A DNA stretch of 64,000 bases from Haloterrigena gelatinilytica (GTDB lineage Archaea > Halobacteriota > Halobacteria > Halobacteriales > Natrialbaceae): assembly GCF_013342145.1 (NCBI RefSeq), contig NZ_JABUQZ010000001.1, forward strand, positions 1,240,001-1,304,000, given 5' to 3'. Below, piece after piece: positions 16,891 to 24,875 of the stretch. The notes below the pieces were generated by a model. It was not told the DNA's origin. It did not search any database and saw only the letters and a list, made by a program, of their open reading frames with translations. Within the stretch, counting starts at the first letter, position 1. The number at the start of each line of letters is the position of its first letter. The translations under genes and the position numbers were made by a program.

Positions 16891-18342
16891 TCAGTCATCG
16901 GTACTCACCTCCTCGACCTCGAGGTCGTCGCCGACGCCCTGAGCGGCGGCGGGTTCGGCGCCGCGCACGCCGGCGTCCCGCCAGGTGCCCCGGCGGTACC
17001 AGCCGTAGGCGAGGGCGGCGCCGATGGCGTTCGAGACGGCGAATGCGATCCAGATCCCCTCGTAGCCGATCGCCCTCGAGAGGCCGTAGGCGGTCGGGAG
17101 GCGGATGCCGGCGTAGATCACGAGGACGATCGCCGCCGCCGTGAGCGTCTTGCCGGTGCCCCGGAAGCTCCCGTTGTACGCCCGCATCACGCCGATGAAG
17201 CCGAACGACGGCGCGACGTACCGCAGGAAGGAGACGCCGATGTCGACGACCTCGGGATCGGTGGTGAACACGGCGATGATCGGCCGCGCCCCGAGCCACG
17301 CCACGACGCCGAGGGCGCCCAGCACGACGAACATCACTCGAGCCGCGAAGTTGGCGGCGTCGGCCGCGCGGTCCGGTTTGCCGGCGCCGACGTTCTGGCC
17401 GGTCATCGTCTCGACGCCGCGGGCGACCGCCACCGCCGGCAGGAAGATGACCGAGAACACGCGCGTCCCGACGCCGTAGGCGGCGACGACCGTGTCCGGG
17501 AAGAACGCGACGATGACCAGCAACAGGTTGATCGACAGCGCCCGGCCCATCCCCTCGACCGACGCCGGAACGCCGATTTCGACGAGTTTCCGCGCGTACG
17601 AGAGGTCCGGCCGCATCTGTTTCGGTCGAATCTTGACGCCCCTCGCGCCGCGAAACATGATCGCGAGGCCGACGACGAGGGCGACCCCTCGGGAGAAGAC
17701 GGTCGCGATCGCCGCGCCCTGAATGCCGAGTTCGGGGAACGGCCCCCAGCCGAAGATCAGGAACGGGTCGATGACGACGTTGAGCAACACCGAGCCGAAC
17801 ATGACGAGCATCGGCGTGATCGTGTCCCCGTAGCCCCGCATGAGCGCGATGAAGACGAAGAAGCCGAACATGAAGGGCATGCCGAGCGAGATGACCTGCA
17901 TGTAGTCGGTCGCCAGCGGCAACACGGCCTGGGAGGCGCCCAGCAGCCCGAGGAGCTCTCTGACGAAGCCGTAGCCGGCGACCCCGATGAGGGTGGCGCC
18001 GAGCAGCGACAGCGCGACGGTCTGGGAGGCGGCGTACTCCGCTTCGCTCTCTTCGTCCGCGCCGATGTGCTGGGCGACCAGGACGCTCCCGGCGACCGAC
18101 AGCCCCATCCCGACCGAGATCAGCAGGAAGACCATCGGGAACGCGAAGCTGATCGCCGCCAGCGCGTCCGTGCTGTACTGGCCGAGCCAGAACGTGTCGA
18201 TGAGGTTGTAGGCGGTCTGCAGCAGGTTCGTGACGATGATCGGCAAGGAGAGGTAGAACAGCGGCCGCGCGATCCCGCCCTCGGTCAGATCGAACTCCTC
18301 GCGGCCCTTGAAGAGATTTGAAAGGCGATCCGCGAGGCTCAT
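16891..18342 (-). CDS. MATE family efflux transporter (module 1)
   Basis: 483 aa with 12 membrane helices in two pseudo-repeats, expected to export cationic or organic compounds using a Na+ or H+ gradient. Typical stretches are LTEGGIARPLFYLSLPIIVTN, NLIDTFWLGQYSTDALAAIS, ALMRGYGDTITPMLVMFGS and GVETMTGQNVGAGKPDRA. It starts immediately after the TetR stop codon (TAG then ATG, no gap), with a GGAGGGTGA ribosome-binding site inside the TetR end. It is closely similar along its length to the MATE protein at 59724-61220. An acidic tail (~25 residues) closes the protein. Confidence 0.93.
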   Translation of the reverse strand: MSLADRLSNLFKGREEFDLTEGGIARPLFYLSLPIIVTNLLQTAYNLIDTFWLGQYSTDALAAISFAFPMVFLLISVGMGLSVAGSVLVAQHIGADEESEAEYAASQTVALSLLGATLIGVAGYGFVRELLGLLGASQAVLPLATDYMQVISLGMPFMFGFFVFIALMRGYGDTITPMLVMFGSVLLNVVIDPFLIFGWGPFPELGIQGAAIATVFSRGVALVVGLAIMFRGARGVKIRPKQMRPDLSYARKLVEIGVPASVEGMGRALSINLLLVIVAFFPDTVVAAYGVGTRVFSVIFLPAVAVARGVETMTGQNVGAGKPDRAADAANFAARVMFVVLGALGVVAWLGARPIIAVFTTDPEVVDIGVSFLRYVAPSFGFIGVMRAYNGSFRGTGKTLTAAAIVLVIYAGIRLPTAYGLSRAIGYEGIWIAFAVSNAIGAALAYGWYRRGTWRDAGVRGAEPAAAQGVGDDLEVEEVSTDD

Positions 18343-19047
18343 CTAGTCACCCTCCGTCTCCTCATCTCCCGCGTCCTCCGAGCCGTCCGCTGTCGTCGCG
18401 TCCGTCTCGGCGGCCGACGAGGCGTCTGCCGTCCCGTCGGTCGAAGACGCGTCATCGTCGTCGAGACTCGAGTCGTCGGCCCGCAGGCCCTCGATGTACT
18501 CGTGGACGTACCGCCTGGTCTGCTCGAGGGACTGATCGACGGCCGCCGCGCGCGTCTGGGCGCCGTGGAAGACGGTGACGAGGAACTCGGCGGTCTCGTC
18601 GGGATCGACGTCCTCGCGGAACTGCCCGGCTTCGACTCCGGCCTCGACGAAGCTCGCGATCCGGTCGTGCATCGTCCGATCGAACTCGGTCAGCCGCTCC
18701 CGGTAGGCCTCGTTGTACGGCGACTGGGACTTGATCTCGAGGATCGCCGTCCGGAACTCCTCGGCGGCGTCGTCGTCGCCTTCCGTCAGCAACTCGTCGA
18801 ACAGCGCGTGGAGCCGTTCGACCGGCGTCTCGCCGGCGAGCGTTTCGAGTCGCTCCTCGAACCGATCGAGCAGGAAGCCGAGGAACGACTCGAGGAGGTC
18901 CCCCTTGCCGTCGAAGTGGTAGTGCAGGGTGCCCTTGCTCTTGTCCGACTCCGCGGCGATGTCTTGCATCGTCAACTCCGCGTAGCCGTGTTTGCAGAGC
19001 GCCCGGTACGTCGCCTCCATGAGATCGTCGACGGTATCTTCGGACAT
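18343..19047 (-). CDS. TetR/AcrR-family transcriptional repressor (module 1)
   Basis: The N-terminal HTH reads LMEATYRALCKHGYAELTMQDIAAESDKSKGTLHYHF, a clear TetR DNA-binding domain (residues about 8-50). The rest is the helical ligand-binding domain (LLESFLGFLLDRFEERL, DDAAEEFRTAILEIKSQSPYNEAYRE), then an acidic tail of ~50 residues absent from the second TetR. The start at 19047 gives MSEDTVDD, matching the paralog's start. It lies directly upstream of the MATE gene and probably represses itself and the pump, by binding the palindrome at 19070-19083. The inducer is unknown. Confidence 0.9.
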   Translation of the reverse strand: MSEDTVDDLMEATYRALCKHGYAELTMQDIAAESDKSKGTLHYHFDGKGDLLESFLGFLLDRFEERLETLAGETPVERLHALFDELLTEGDDDAAEEFRTAILEIKSQSPYNEAYRERLTEFDRTMHDRIASFVEAGVEAGQFREDVDPDETAEFLVTVFHGAQTRAAAVDQSLEQTRRYVHEYIEGLRADDSSLDDDDASSTDGTADASSAAETDATTADGSEDAGDEETEGD

Positions 19048-19069
19048 TCGAGATTTCGTTACTCGACTT

Positions 19070-19083
19070 ACTGACCGGCCAGT
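19070..19083 (-). promoter_or_regulatory. Likely TetR operator, ACTGGCCGGTCAGT (module 1)
   Basis: This 14-bp near-palindrome lies 23-36 nt upstream of the tetR ATG, where the TATA/BRE region of a short-leader promoter would be, so a bound repressor would block transcription. The identical 14 bases, in the same orientation, occur upstream of the paralogous tetR at 59061-59074. Confidence 0.75.
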
Positions 19084-19345
19084 CAAAAGGGCTTTGCAAC
19101 CGGACGGTCGCGATCGACTGGATCGCAAGACGGGCGGTCAAAGAGATGGCAAGAGGGACGAGAACAGTAGATAGTAACGCGATTTCTTTATTCGGACAGC
19201 AGTGTGAAACAGTCACTCAATAGAGAGAACTCACGAATCGTTCAATAGAGAACGAGTATGAATCGGTCGGTATAGGGGCCACGGGCGCTATTGTGTGGCT
19301 CTCAACAGTATAATTCTAATAGAAGGCCCACATCTAAGCGGATTT

Positions 19346-19555
19346 TCAGAAATATGCCTCTCTGATCACAACCAGTAGCCAGACTATCGGTGCAAGAGCG
19401 AGTATCAGGCCTAATATGCCTATCGGATAGTTCCCTTCTACGAGTCCTCGCGCCCACCCCCTTCCGAGGTAAAAAATGAACAGGGAAAGGACAACTACAA
19501 TCGCATTGCGGAGCGAAACGTCCAATCCTTCCGAATTGGAATCAGTCGACGGCAT
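19346..19555 (-). CDS. Small membrane protein (69 aa)
   Basis: Two hydrophobic helices are visible (NAIVVVLSLFIFYLG at about residues 18-32, and GILGLILALAPIVWLLVVI at about 47-65) after a polar N-terminus. A CTTATAG element centred 28 nt before the ATG supports a leaderless start at 19555. The surrounding DNA is noticeably richer in A+T than its neighbours, so it may be a recent arrival. No family is recognised. The 298-nt stretch 19048-19345 beyond it shows only the tetR operator and no further gene. Confidence 0.6.
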   Translation of the reverse strand: MPSTDSNSEGLDVSLRNAIVVVLSLFIFYLGRGWARGLVEGNYPIGILGLILALAPIVWLLVVIREAYF

Positions 19556-19734
19556 TTCGTAATAATTCGTCTCGTCTCGCTATAAGCGTTCTCCCGTTAC
19601 GTTCGAACACGTACTCAACGAAATCAGATATCCAGTTCCAGGCGTCGTTCTGAATAAAGGAATCGGAGTACTAACTACTGATACTGAGACGGCAGGACGG
19701 ATACTCGCCGTCCGACGCGTCGCGACGACGAAAC

Positions 19735-20184
19735 TCAGTCCTGCTCGCGCAGTCGCTCGAGGACGTCGCGGGCGTTCTCGACGGCCTTCTCCTTCTTGGC
19801 GGGATAGGCCTCGACCTTCCCGCGGAAGGTGATGCCGTCGCCGAGTCGAACGTCCCCTTGGAAGGCGGCCTGCTTGTCGAGTCGCAGGAAGAGTTCGGTG
19901 TTCTCGGTGACCCGCTCGTCGAGTTCGTCGATCACGTCGTCGAAGCTCTCGAGGTCGGCCAGCCGCGAGAGGACGTGGCGGACGTCGTCGGCCTTCTCGA
20001 CGCGAGCCGAGAGGACCAGAATGCGGTCGCCGTAGTGGCCCTCGCTCTCGACGCGTTCGATCTCGAACGGTTCGTCGTCGCCGTCGGGAAGAAACGTGCG
20101 CAGGGCCTCCTCGACGCGTTTCTCGTCCTCGGTGGCGTAGCAGAACGTGCGTAAGTCGACGTAGTGAAGCGGGATCTGTGGCAT
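19735..20184 (-). CDS. RNA-binding protein of the COG1325 / DUF54 family (149 aa)
   Basis: The protein (HYVDLRTFCYATEDEKRVEEALRTFLP, then GHYGDRILVLSARVEKADDVRHVL, then FLRLDKQAAFQGDVRLGDGITFRGKVEAYPAKKEKAVENARDVL) matches the archaeal COG1325 family. That family is predicted to bind RNA and is often called exosome-related. The conserved LRLDKQxAF...RGKxEAYPAKKEKA block is clear at about residues 99-137. It is a single gene starting at 20184, followed on the same strand by other small genes. The biochemical role is unproven. Confidence 0.8.
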   Translation of the reverse strand: MPQIPLHYVDLRTFCYATEDEKRVEEALRTFLPDGDDEPFEIERVESEGHYGDRILVLSARVEKADDVRHVLSRLADLESFDDVIDELDERVTENTELFLRLDKQAAFQGDVRLGDGITFRGKVEAYPAKKEKAVENARDVLERLREQD

Positions 20185-20254
20185 CTGAACCTGTCCGTGT
20201 CCGTGTCCGTGTCCGTGAAACGGTCGCGAATCGAATCCTCGCGACCAGCGGTCG

Positions 20255-20467
20255 TTATTCCTCGTCCTCGTCTTCGTCTTCGCCGTCGTCGTCGGCCGCC
20301 TCGAGGTCGTCCTCGGGGACGCCGGTCTCCTGTCCGTCCTCGAAGCTGACGGTGTAGGTGACGTCGCCGAACATCGACTCCATCGTCTGGGTGACGGTGC
20401 CGGTCTCTCCGTCGAACTCGCTGTGCTCGTCGTTCAGGACGACGCGATCGTCTTCCTCGAAGCTCAT
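20255..20467 (-). CDS. Small acidic SH3-like protein (70 aa)
   Basis: The first ~50 residues form a compact beta pattern (DDRVVLNDEHSEFDGETGTVTQT, then FGDVTYTVSFEDGQETGVPEDDL), like a KOW/SH3-type small barrel of the DUF1918 sort. The last ~18 residues are almost all Asp and Glu. Such small barrels often bind nucleic acid or protein, but no function can be assigned. The ATG at 20467 is used. It lies between the COG1325 gene and a small membrane protein, all on the minus strand. Confidence 0.65.
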   Translation of the reverse strand: MSFEEDDRVVLNDEHSEFDGETGTVTQTMESMFGDVTYTVSFEDGQETGVPEDDLEAADDDGEDEDEDEE

Positions 20468-20506
20468 ACCCGATGGTTCCCCGCGGTCGCGTAAAAAGGG
20501 ACTGAT

Positions 20507-20854
20507 TCAGTCGTTCGCCGCCGTCGCCCGGTCGCGCAACCGCTCGTAGCCGTAGCCGACGGCGACCGCGATCGAATAGCTCGCGCCGAGGAACGGCACC
20601 CAGTAGATCCAGAACTCGAAGCGCGGCGCGAGGGCGTTTCCGATCGCCGTCCCGACGCCGTAGAGCAGGTACCCCGGGAGCGCGAACGGCGAGAACAGCC
20701 GCGAGTCGAGCCAACCGAGGGCGAACGGGACGACGACCGCCGCGAAGGCGGCGACCGTCGCGGGGCTCGCGACGGCCCGGCGGAGCGACGCCGGCAGGTA
20801 CCGCTCGAGCGCGGCGCTCGCACCGTCCCCCGGACGCTCGCGTTCGGCGGTCAT
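20507..20854 (-). CDS. Small membrane protein coupled to the M14-like gene (115 aa)
   Basis: Three hydrophobic segments are seen (ATVAAFAAVVVPFALGWLD, FALPGYLLYGVGTAIGNAL, WVPFLGASYSIAVAVGYGY). Its ATG overlaps the stop of the upstream deacylase-like gene (ATGA at 20851-20854), which points to translational coupling. No family is recognised. A partnership with the exported M14-like enzyme is suggested only by this overlap. Confidence 0.65.
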   Translation of the reverse strand: MTAERERPGDGASAALERYLPASLRRAVASPATVAAFAAVVVPFALGWLDSRLFSPFALPGYLLYGVGTAIGNALAPRFEFWIYWVPFLGASYSIAVAVGYGYERLRDRATAAND

Positions 20855-21666
20855 TCGGCACCTCCGGCCTCGACCTCGAGCAGGCCGTGCATCGCGAGGA
20901 CGCGCGCCGTCGCCAGCCGCGTCAGTTCGACCCTCGTCTCGCGGTCCAACAGGAACTCGGTCGTCTCGAAGAGGTAGGCCGTCGACTCGAGTTCGCGGGC
21001 GGCCTTCTGGAAGAGCAGGGGGCTCGAGAGGTCGGTCTCCCGGGCCGTGAACCGGTGGAAGGGGAGGTACCAGGGGACGCCGTCGGCGTCGAGCGCGGCG
21101 GCGAGTTCGTCGCCGCGGGCGTCCGGCGAGTGAAAGATCGCCTGCCCGACGTACTCCCGGTGAAGTCCGTAGACGCCGAGCGAGCGGTGGAGGTCGAGGA
21201 CGACGTCCGGTTCGCGGCGTTCGACGGCGTCCCAGATTCCGCGCGCGAGTTCGGTCGTCGGCTCCTGACCGACCGGAAACATGCGGTTCAAATCGCCGTC
21301 GGGGCCCTCCCGCTCGTCGTTCTCGACGGCCTCCCGGTTCGTCTCGGGGACGACGACGAGCGTGCCCGCGTCGGGGCGCCAGTCGACGACCTCGCGAGCG
21401 ACCGCGACGCCGCTTCGCTCGTCGCCGTGGACGCCGCCGAACACCATCGCCGTCGGACCGTCCCGCGGCGAGTCGATCTCGTACAGCGGCGTCTCGTGAT
21501 CGGTGTCCGGAAGGAGCCGTTGCGTCTGCGTTTCGGCCTCGCCCGCGTCGCTCGGCGCTCGAGCGGCCGCGAGCAGCCGGTCGTTACCCGACGGCTGACT
21601 CGCGACGCCGGCGGTAACCGTTCCCGCGAGAACGCCGCCGGCGGCCAACAGGGTCCGACGATTCAT
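20851..21666 (-). CDS. Exported succinylglutamate desuccinylase/aspartoacylase-like (M14) protein
   Basis: The N-terminus (NRRTLLAAGGVLAGTVTAGVA) is a Tat-type signal peptide, so the enzyme probably acts outside the membrane. The zinc-ligand motif GGVHGDE lies near residue 77, the family signature DLNRMFP near 125 and DLHRSLGVYG near 155, all typical of the M14-like AstE/AspA deacylase group. The reaction would be hydrolysis of an N-acyl or peptide-like amide bond; the substrate is unknown. A glutamate in YLFETTEFLLD is a candidate catalytic base. The start at 21666 is the only ATG that gives the signal peptide. Confidence 0.8.
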   Translation of the reverse strand: MNRRTLLAAGGVLAGTVTAGVASQPSGNDRLLAAARAPSDAGEAETQTQRLLPDTDHETPLYEIDSPRDGPTAMVFGGVHGDERSGVAVAREVVDWRPDAGTLVVVPETNREAVENDEREGPDGDLNRMFPVGQEPTTELARGIWDAVERREPDVVLDLHRSLGVYGLHREYVGQAIFHSPDARGDELAAALDADGVPWYLPFHRFTARETDLSSPLLFQKAARELESTAYLFETTEFLLDRETRVELTRLATARVLAMHGLLEVEAGGAE

Positions 21667-21783
21667 CGGATCGGAGAACGTCGTCCCGCTTGAAGCGCTT
21701 TCCCATCGACGACGCGCGACGTCGCGACTGAGTGAGACGGGACTCGAGGGACCCGATGCGACCGACGGTCGGTCGCGGTCGAA

Positions 21784-21957
21784 CTATCGCATGTTCTCGA
21801 GGGCGACGACGGTGTCCGACATGAGCCACGCGTCCTCGTTGGCGGCGTCTTCGATGCTGAGTGCGAAGAACGACTCGCGGCCGTCGTCGACCGTAATTCG
21901 GTAGCTACGGCTCTCTAGGCGGACTTCTGCGGACGGGTTCGATTCAGCGGGGACCAC
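21784..21957 (-). CDS. Small haloarchaeal protein, DUF7331-like (57 aa)
   Basis: The C-terminal half (FALSIEDAANEDAWLMSDTVVALENMR) follows the pattern of the short haloarchaeal DUF7331 proteins: a D-A-x-N-x-x-AW-x-x-SD core and a terminal L-x-x-M. A GTG start at 21957 gives 57 aa, the usual size; a longer frame back to 22068 begins at TTG and reads as non-conserved sequence. The function is unknown. It sits alone between the deacylase and the DJ-1-like gene. Confidence 0.6.
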   Translation of the reverse strand: MVPAESNPSAEVRLESRSYRITVDDGRESFFALSIEDAANEDAWLMSDTVVALENMR

Positions 21958-22111
21958 AGTCGTGCTCGGGAACCAGCGGGGATAACTCGCTCGGTCGGCG
22001 GTCGATCCGGGTCGGACCGAGTCGCGAACGGTCGCACGAGAGCCGTCCGAACGGGGACGGATTAGCAATATCGACGGACGCTATCGGGTCGCCGGTGGTA
22101 CGTCGGGGGCG

Positions 22112-22792
22112 TTACTCGCCGAGTTCCTCGAGCAGCGTCTCGGCCGCGGCGCTCGAGGATTCGGGACCGCGGGCGGTCAGCAGGTCGCCGTCGACGGTGA
22201 CGCTGGTGTCCGCGTCGAGTTCGGCGTCCCAGTTGGCGCCGGCTTCCGTGACCTCGTCTTCGACCCAGTAGGGCAGTTTTCGGCCGCTGGGCATCAGGTC
22301 GTTCTCGTCGACGATGCCCTCCTCCCACTCGTTGGGGAAGCCGGTGACGTCGCGACCGTTGACGATGAACGCGCCCTGTCGGTCGCGGGCGAACGCGAGG
22401 ATGCCGACGGCGTGGCAGACGACCAGCGCCTTGCCGTCGTCGCCGGCGACCGCCTCGCGGAGGAGGCGCCGCGCGTCGCTGTCCTGGTTGACGTCCCACT
22501 CGGTGCCGTGACCGCCGGGGAAGACGACCGCGTCGTAGCCCTCGGCCTCGGCCTGGGCCGTCGGGATCGGATCGTTCAGCCGCTCGTCGTTCTCGTGGAC
22601 CTCCCGGACGTGCTCGGCGGTCTCCTCGCCGACTTCGTCGGGGTCGATCGAGCGCTCGTCGACCTTCGGCGGCTTCCCGGAGGGCGTCGCGACCGTGATC
22701 TCGAAGCCCGCGTCCGAGAGCGTCTCGAGCGGCTCGACGCATTCTTCTCCCCAATACCCCTCTTCGCTGACGACGAACAGTGCAGAACTCAC
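22112..22792 (-). CDS. DJ-1/PfpI superfamily protein, Hsp31-like
   Basis: The protein of about 226 aa has the DJ-1/PfpI flavodoxin-like fold. YDAVVFPGGHGTEWDV precedes the nucleophile elbow LVVCHAVGILAF, whose cysteine would act with the following histidine. The long lid-like insert and the start (ALFVVSEEGYWGEECVEPLETLSDAGFEITVATPSG) resemble Hsp31/glyoxalase-III-type proteins, which detoxify methylglyoxal or act as chaperones. The GTG at 22792 is chosen because the similarity begins right there. It diverges from the Hsp20 gene, which may indicate a shared stress response. Confidence 0.82.
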   Translation of the reverse strand: MSSALFVVSEEGYWGEECVEPLETLSDAGFEITVATPSGKPPKVDERSIDPDEVGEETAEHVREVHENDERLNDPIPTAQAEAEGYDAVVFPGGHGTEWDVNQDSDARRLLREAVAGDDGKALVVCHAVGILAFARDRQGAFIVNGRDVTGFPNEWEEGIVDENDLMPSGRKLPYWVEDEVTEAGANWDAELDADTSVTVDGDLLTARGPESSSAAAETLLEELGE

Positions 22793-22940
22793 ACCCGTTC
22801 GTACGGGACGGAGCGTAAAAACGACCAGCCCTCCCCTCGGTTCTGCCGCAATGTCTCGCTTCGATACGTTTCCGTGCGTGACAATCCGCGACGACGAGAG
22901 TGGCCTTTTTCGCCGTTCGCGTCGTTTGTTACAATATACC

Positions 22941-23495
22941 ATGTCAGATAGACCCACTCCGTTCGACGGACTCGACGAGCTGTTCGACCAACTGAATCGG
23001 CGGCTCGAGACGGCCGCCCGAACCTGGCAGTCGGAGGTCGACGACCGGAGTCGACTCGACCTCTCGATGAGCGGGGCGGCGACCCGGCTGGATCTGACCG
23101 ATCGGGGCGACGAGTTCGTCGCCACCGTCGACGTCCCCGGCTACGAGAGCGACGACCTCGAGATTCGCGTCCGCGACGAGACGCTCGCCATCAGGGGCGA
23201 ACGGCAGCACGCGGTCGCGGAGAGCGGCGGACTCGACGAACGCGACGATCTCGAGGACCGCGAGCGTGAGGAGACACGCGGGACGAGCGAACGCGACCGG
23301 GCGGGCGAGCCCGGCGAGCAAGAGGGAACCTACATTCGCCGCGAGCGCGAGTTACAGTCGTTCAGCCGGCAGGTTCGGCTTCCCGAGCCGGTCGACGCCG
23401 ACGCCGCGACCGCGACCGTCAACAACGGCGTCCTCACGGTTCGGCTTCCGAAACTGGAGACCGGCGGCGAGACGCGGACGATCGACATCGACTGA
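22941..23495 (+). CDS. Small heat-shock protein, Hsp20/alpha-crystallin family
   Basis: Residues about 50-184 form an alpha-crystallin domain (GDEFVATVDVPGYESDDLEIRVRDETLAIRGER, and later REREL-SFSRQVRLPEPVDADAATATVNNGVLTVRLPK). These sHSPs are ATP-independent holdases. The domain is split by a highly charged insert of about 45 residues (ERDDLEDREREETRG...). The C-terminal IxI anchoring motif is replaced by TIDID. The ATG at 22941 gives MSDRPTPF, a common haloarchaeal sHSP start, and an AT-rich stretch lies just upstream. Confidence 0.9.
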   Translation: MSDRPTPFDGLDELFDQLNRRLETAARTWQSEVDDRSRLDLSMSGAATRLDLTDRGDEFVATVDVPGYESDDLEIRVRDETLAIRGERQHAVAESGGLDERDDLEDREREETRGTSERDRAGEPGEQEGTYIRRERELQSFSRQVRLPEPVDADAATATVNNGVLTVRLPKLETGGETRTIDID

Positions 23496-23577
23496 CCGGC
23501 GATGCCGCAGCCAACAGCCATCGACCGATCGCGACGGCCCCGACACCAGGTGTGTGCCCGGATCGACTGGCGCGCGC

Positions 23578-24582
23578 TCACTGGATGTCGTCGAGGTTCA
23601 GGGCGTCGAAGAACCGACGCGTGAGGCGGCCGTCGACGAACTCGAGCAGCGCGTCCGTGTCGTCGGCCTCGTCGGCGAAGAGGCCGAGCTCGATCCGTCC
23701 GCCGGCCATGTCGTGGTGGCCGCCGACCTGTCCGAGATCGTCGAAGGCGGTCTGGAGCGTCTCCCCGATGTGGATCCGCGGATCGATCGAGCGCGCGCTC
23801 AGCCGGATCGAGCCGTCGACGACGCCGTAGACGAGCACCGTGTCGACGCCCTCGAGGTTCAGCAGGTAGTCCGCGGCCTGGGGCAAGGCGTCGGTCTCGG
23901 TCGTCTTGCCGACGCTCGCGACCAGCGAGGAGCCACGGCGCTCGCGGCTCGCGATCGCCTTCCCGATCGCGTCGAGCGTTCCCGGCGAGAACGCGCTGCT
24001 GTAGAGTTGCTCGAGGGTCTCTAGGTCCGCGTGAGGATAGACCGCCAGCGCCGCCTCGTACTCCCGGCGGGTCGGCTCGCGGACGAAGTCGAGCCGTTCG
24101 CGGTGGAGCGCGAACAGCAGCGCCGAGGCGAGCCGCGTCGTCAACTCGATCTCGAGTTCGCAGAGGTACTCGACGAAGATGGTCGCGGTCGCGCCGATCC
24201 GGGTCCGGACGTCCTCGAAGGGCGCGCCGACCGACTCGCCGGGGTGGTGATCGACGACGATCCCGGGCTCGATCTCCGTCGAGAGTTCGGTGTTGGCCCC
24301 CGGCTGTGAGTGATCGACGAAGCCGATGCAGTCGTAGTCGTCGATGGCGGTGTCCTCGACCGGCTGCAGGGAGATGTCGAGCATGTTGACGAGCGCCCGG
24401 TTTTGCTGGTGGGAGATCTCGCCGCCGTAAGCGATCGTCACTTCCTCGACGTCGTGGTCGGCTGCGATCGCTTCGAGGGCCAGGGCGCTGGCCAGACAGT
24501 CCGGATCCGGGTTGTCGTGGCAGACGATCGCCAGCGACTCCACCGTCTCGAGGACGGCCACGAGTTCGTCTGCGCGGGACAT
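23578..24582 (-). CDS. DHH/DHHA1 phosphoesterase (NrnA-like)
   Basis: Motifs in order are IVCHDNPDPDCLASALAL (motif I), CIGFVDHSQPG (motif II), the name-giving IVVDHHPGE (motif III), and a C-terminal DHHA1 domain ending in VGGHHDMAGGRIELG. These metal-binding residues define nanoRNase/pAp phosphatase-type enzymes that degrade short oligonucleotides or cyclic dinucleotide products. The 334-aa length fits. The ATG at 24582 is used. The substrate in haloarchaea is not read from sequence; some archaeal relatives act as RecJ-like or single-strand nucleases. Confidence 0.87.
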   Translation of the reverse strand: MSRADELVAVLETVESLAIVCHDNPDPDCLASALALEAIAADHDVEEVTIAYGGEISHQQNRALVNMLDISLQPVEDTAIDDYDCIGFVDHSQPGANTELSTEIEPGIVVDHHPGESVGAPFEDVRTRIGATATIFVEYLCELEIELTTRLASALLFALHRERLDFVREPTRREYEAALAVYPHADLETLEQLYSSAFSPGTLDAIGKAIASRERRGSSLVASVGKTTETDALPQAADYLLNLEGVDTVLVYGVVDGSIRLSARSIDPRIHIGETLQTAFDDLGQVGGHHDMAGGRIELGLFADEADDTDALLEFVDGRLTRRFFDALNLDDIQ

Positions 24583-24875
24583 ACTTGATGTACGACGACG
24601 AGACGTTTGAATCCCGCGTCGCGTCTCACGAACAGTATCGGCGGTCCCAGCTCCATCGCGCGGTTCGCTCGAAGGAACGCCGGCTCGGGCCGAGACCGAA
24701 CTCGGGCGGTCGCTCTCGAGGTGCCGTCGAACACGCTTATACCGAAATCAGAACATCTTCGGGTCCGTTCTCGAGCGGAGGTAACGCGGCTGTACCCCTA
24801 CAGTAGGCTTCCCATCCCGGAGAAACGCGCCGCTTGGTTCAATAATCGAACGCATCGATACCCAGGTGTCACGTC

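Noticed and set aside
16810..18321. A 503-codon plus-strand frame
   Set aside because: Antisense to the MATE transporter of module 1; Asp/Arg-rich, no domain.
19261..19345. A possible further small gene in the AT-richer stretch by the 69-aa membrane protein
   Set aside because: No frame longer than a few dozen codons and no promoter or ribosome-binding site could be supported.
20190..20220. Short tandem GTCCGT repeats
   Set aside because: Only four hexamers between two genes; it has no apparent function beyond slippage.
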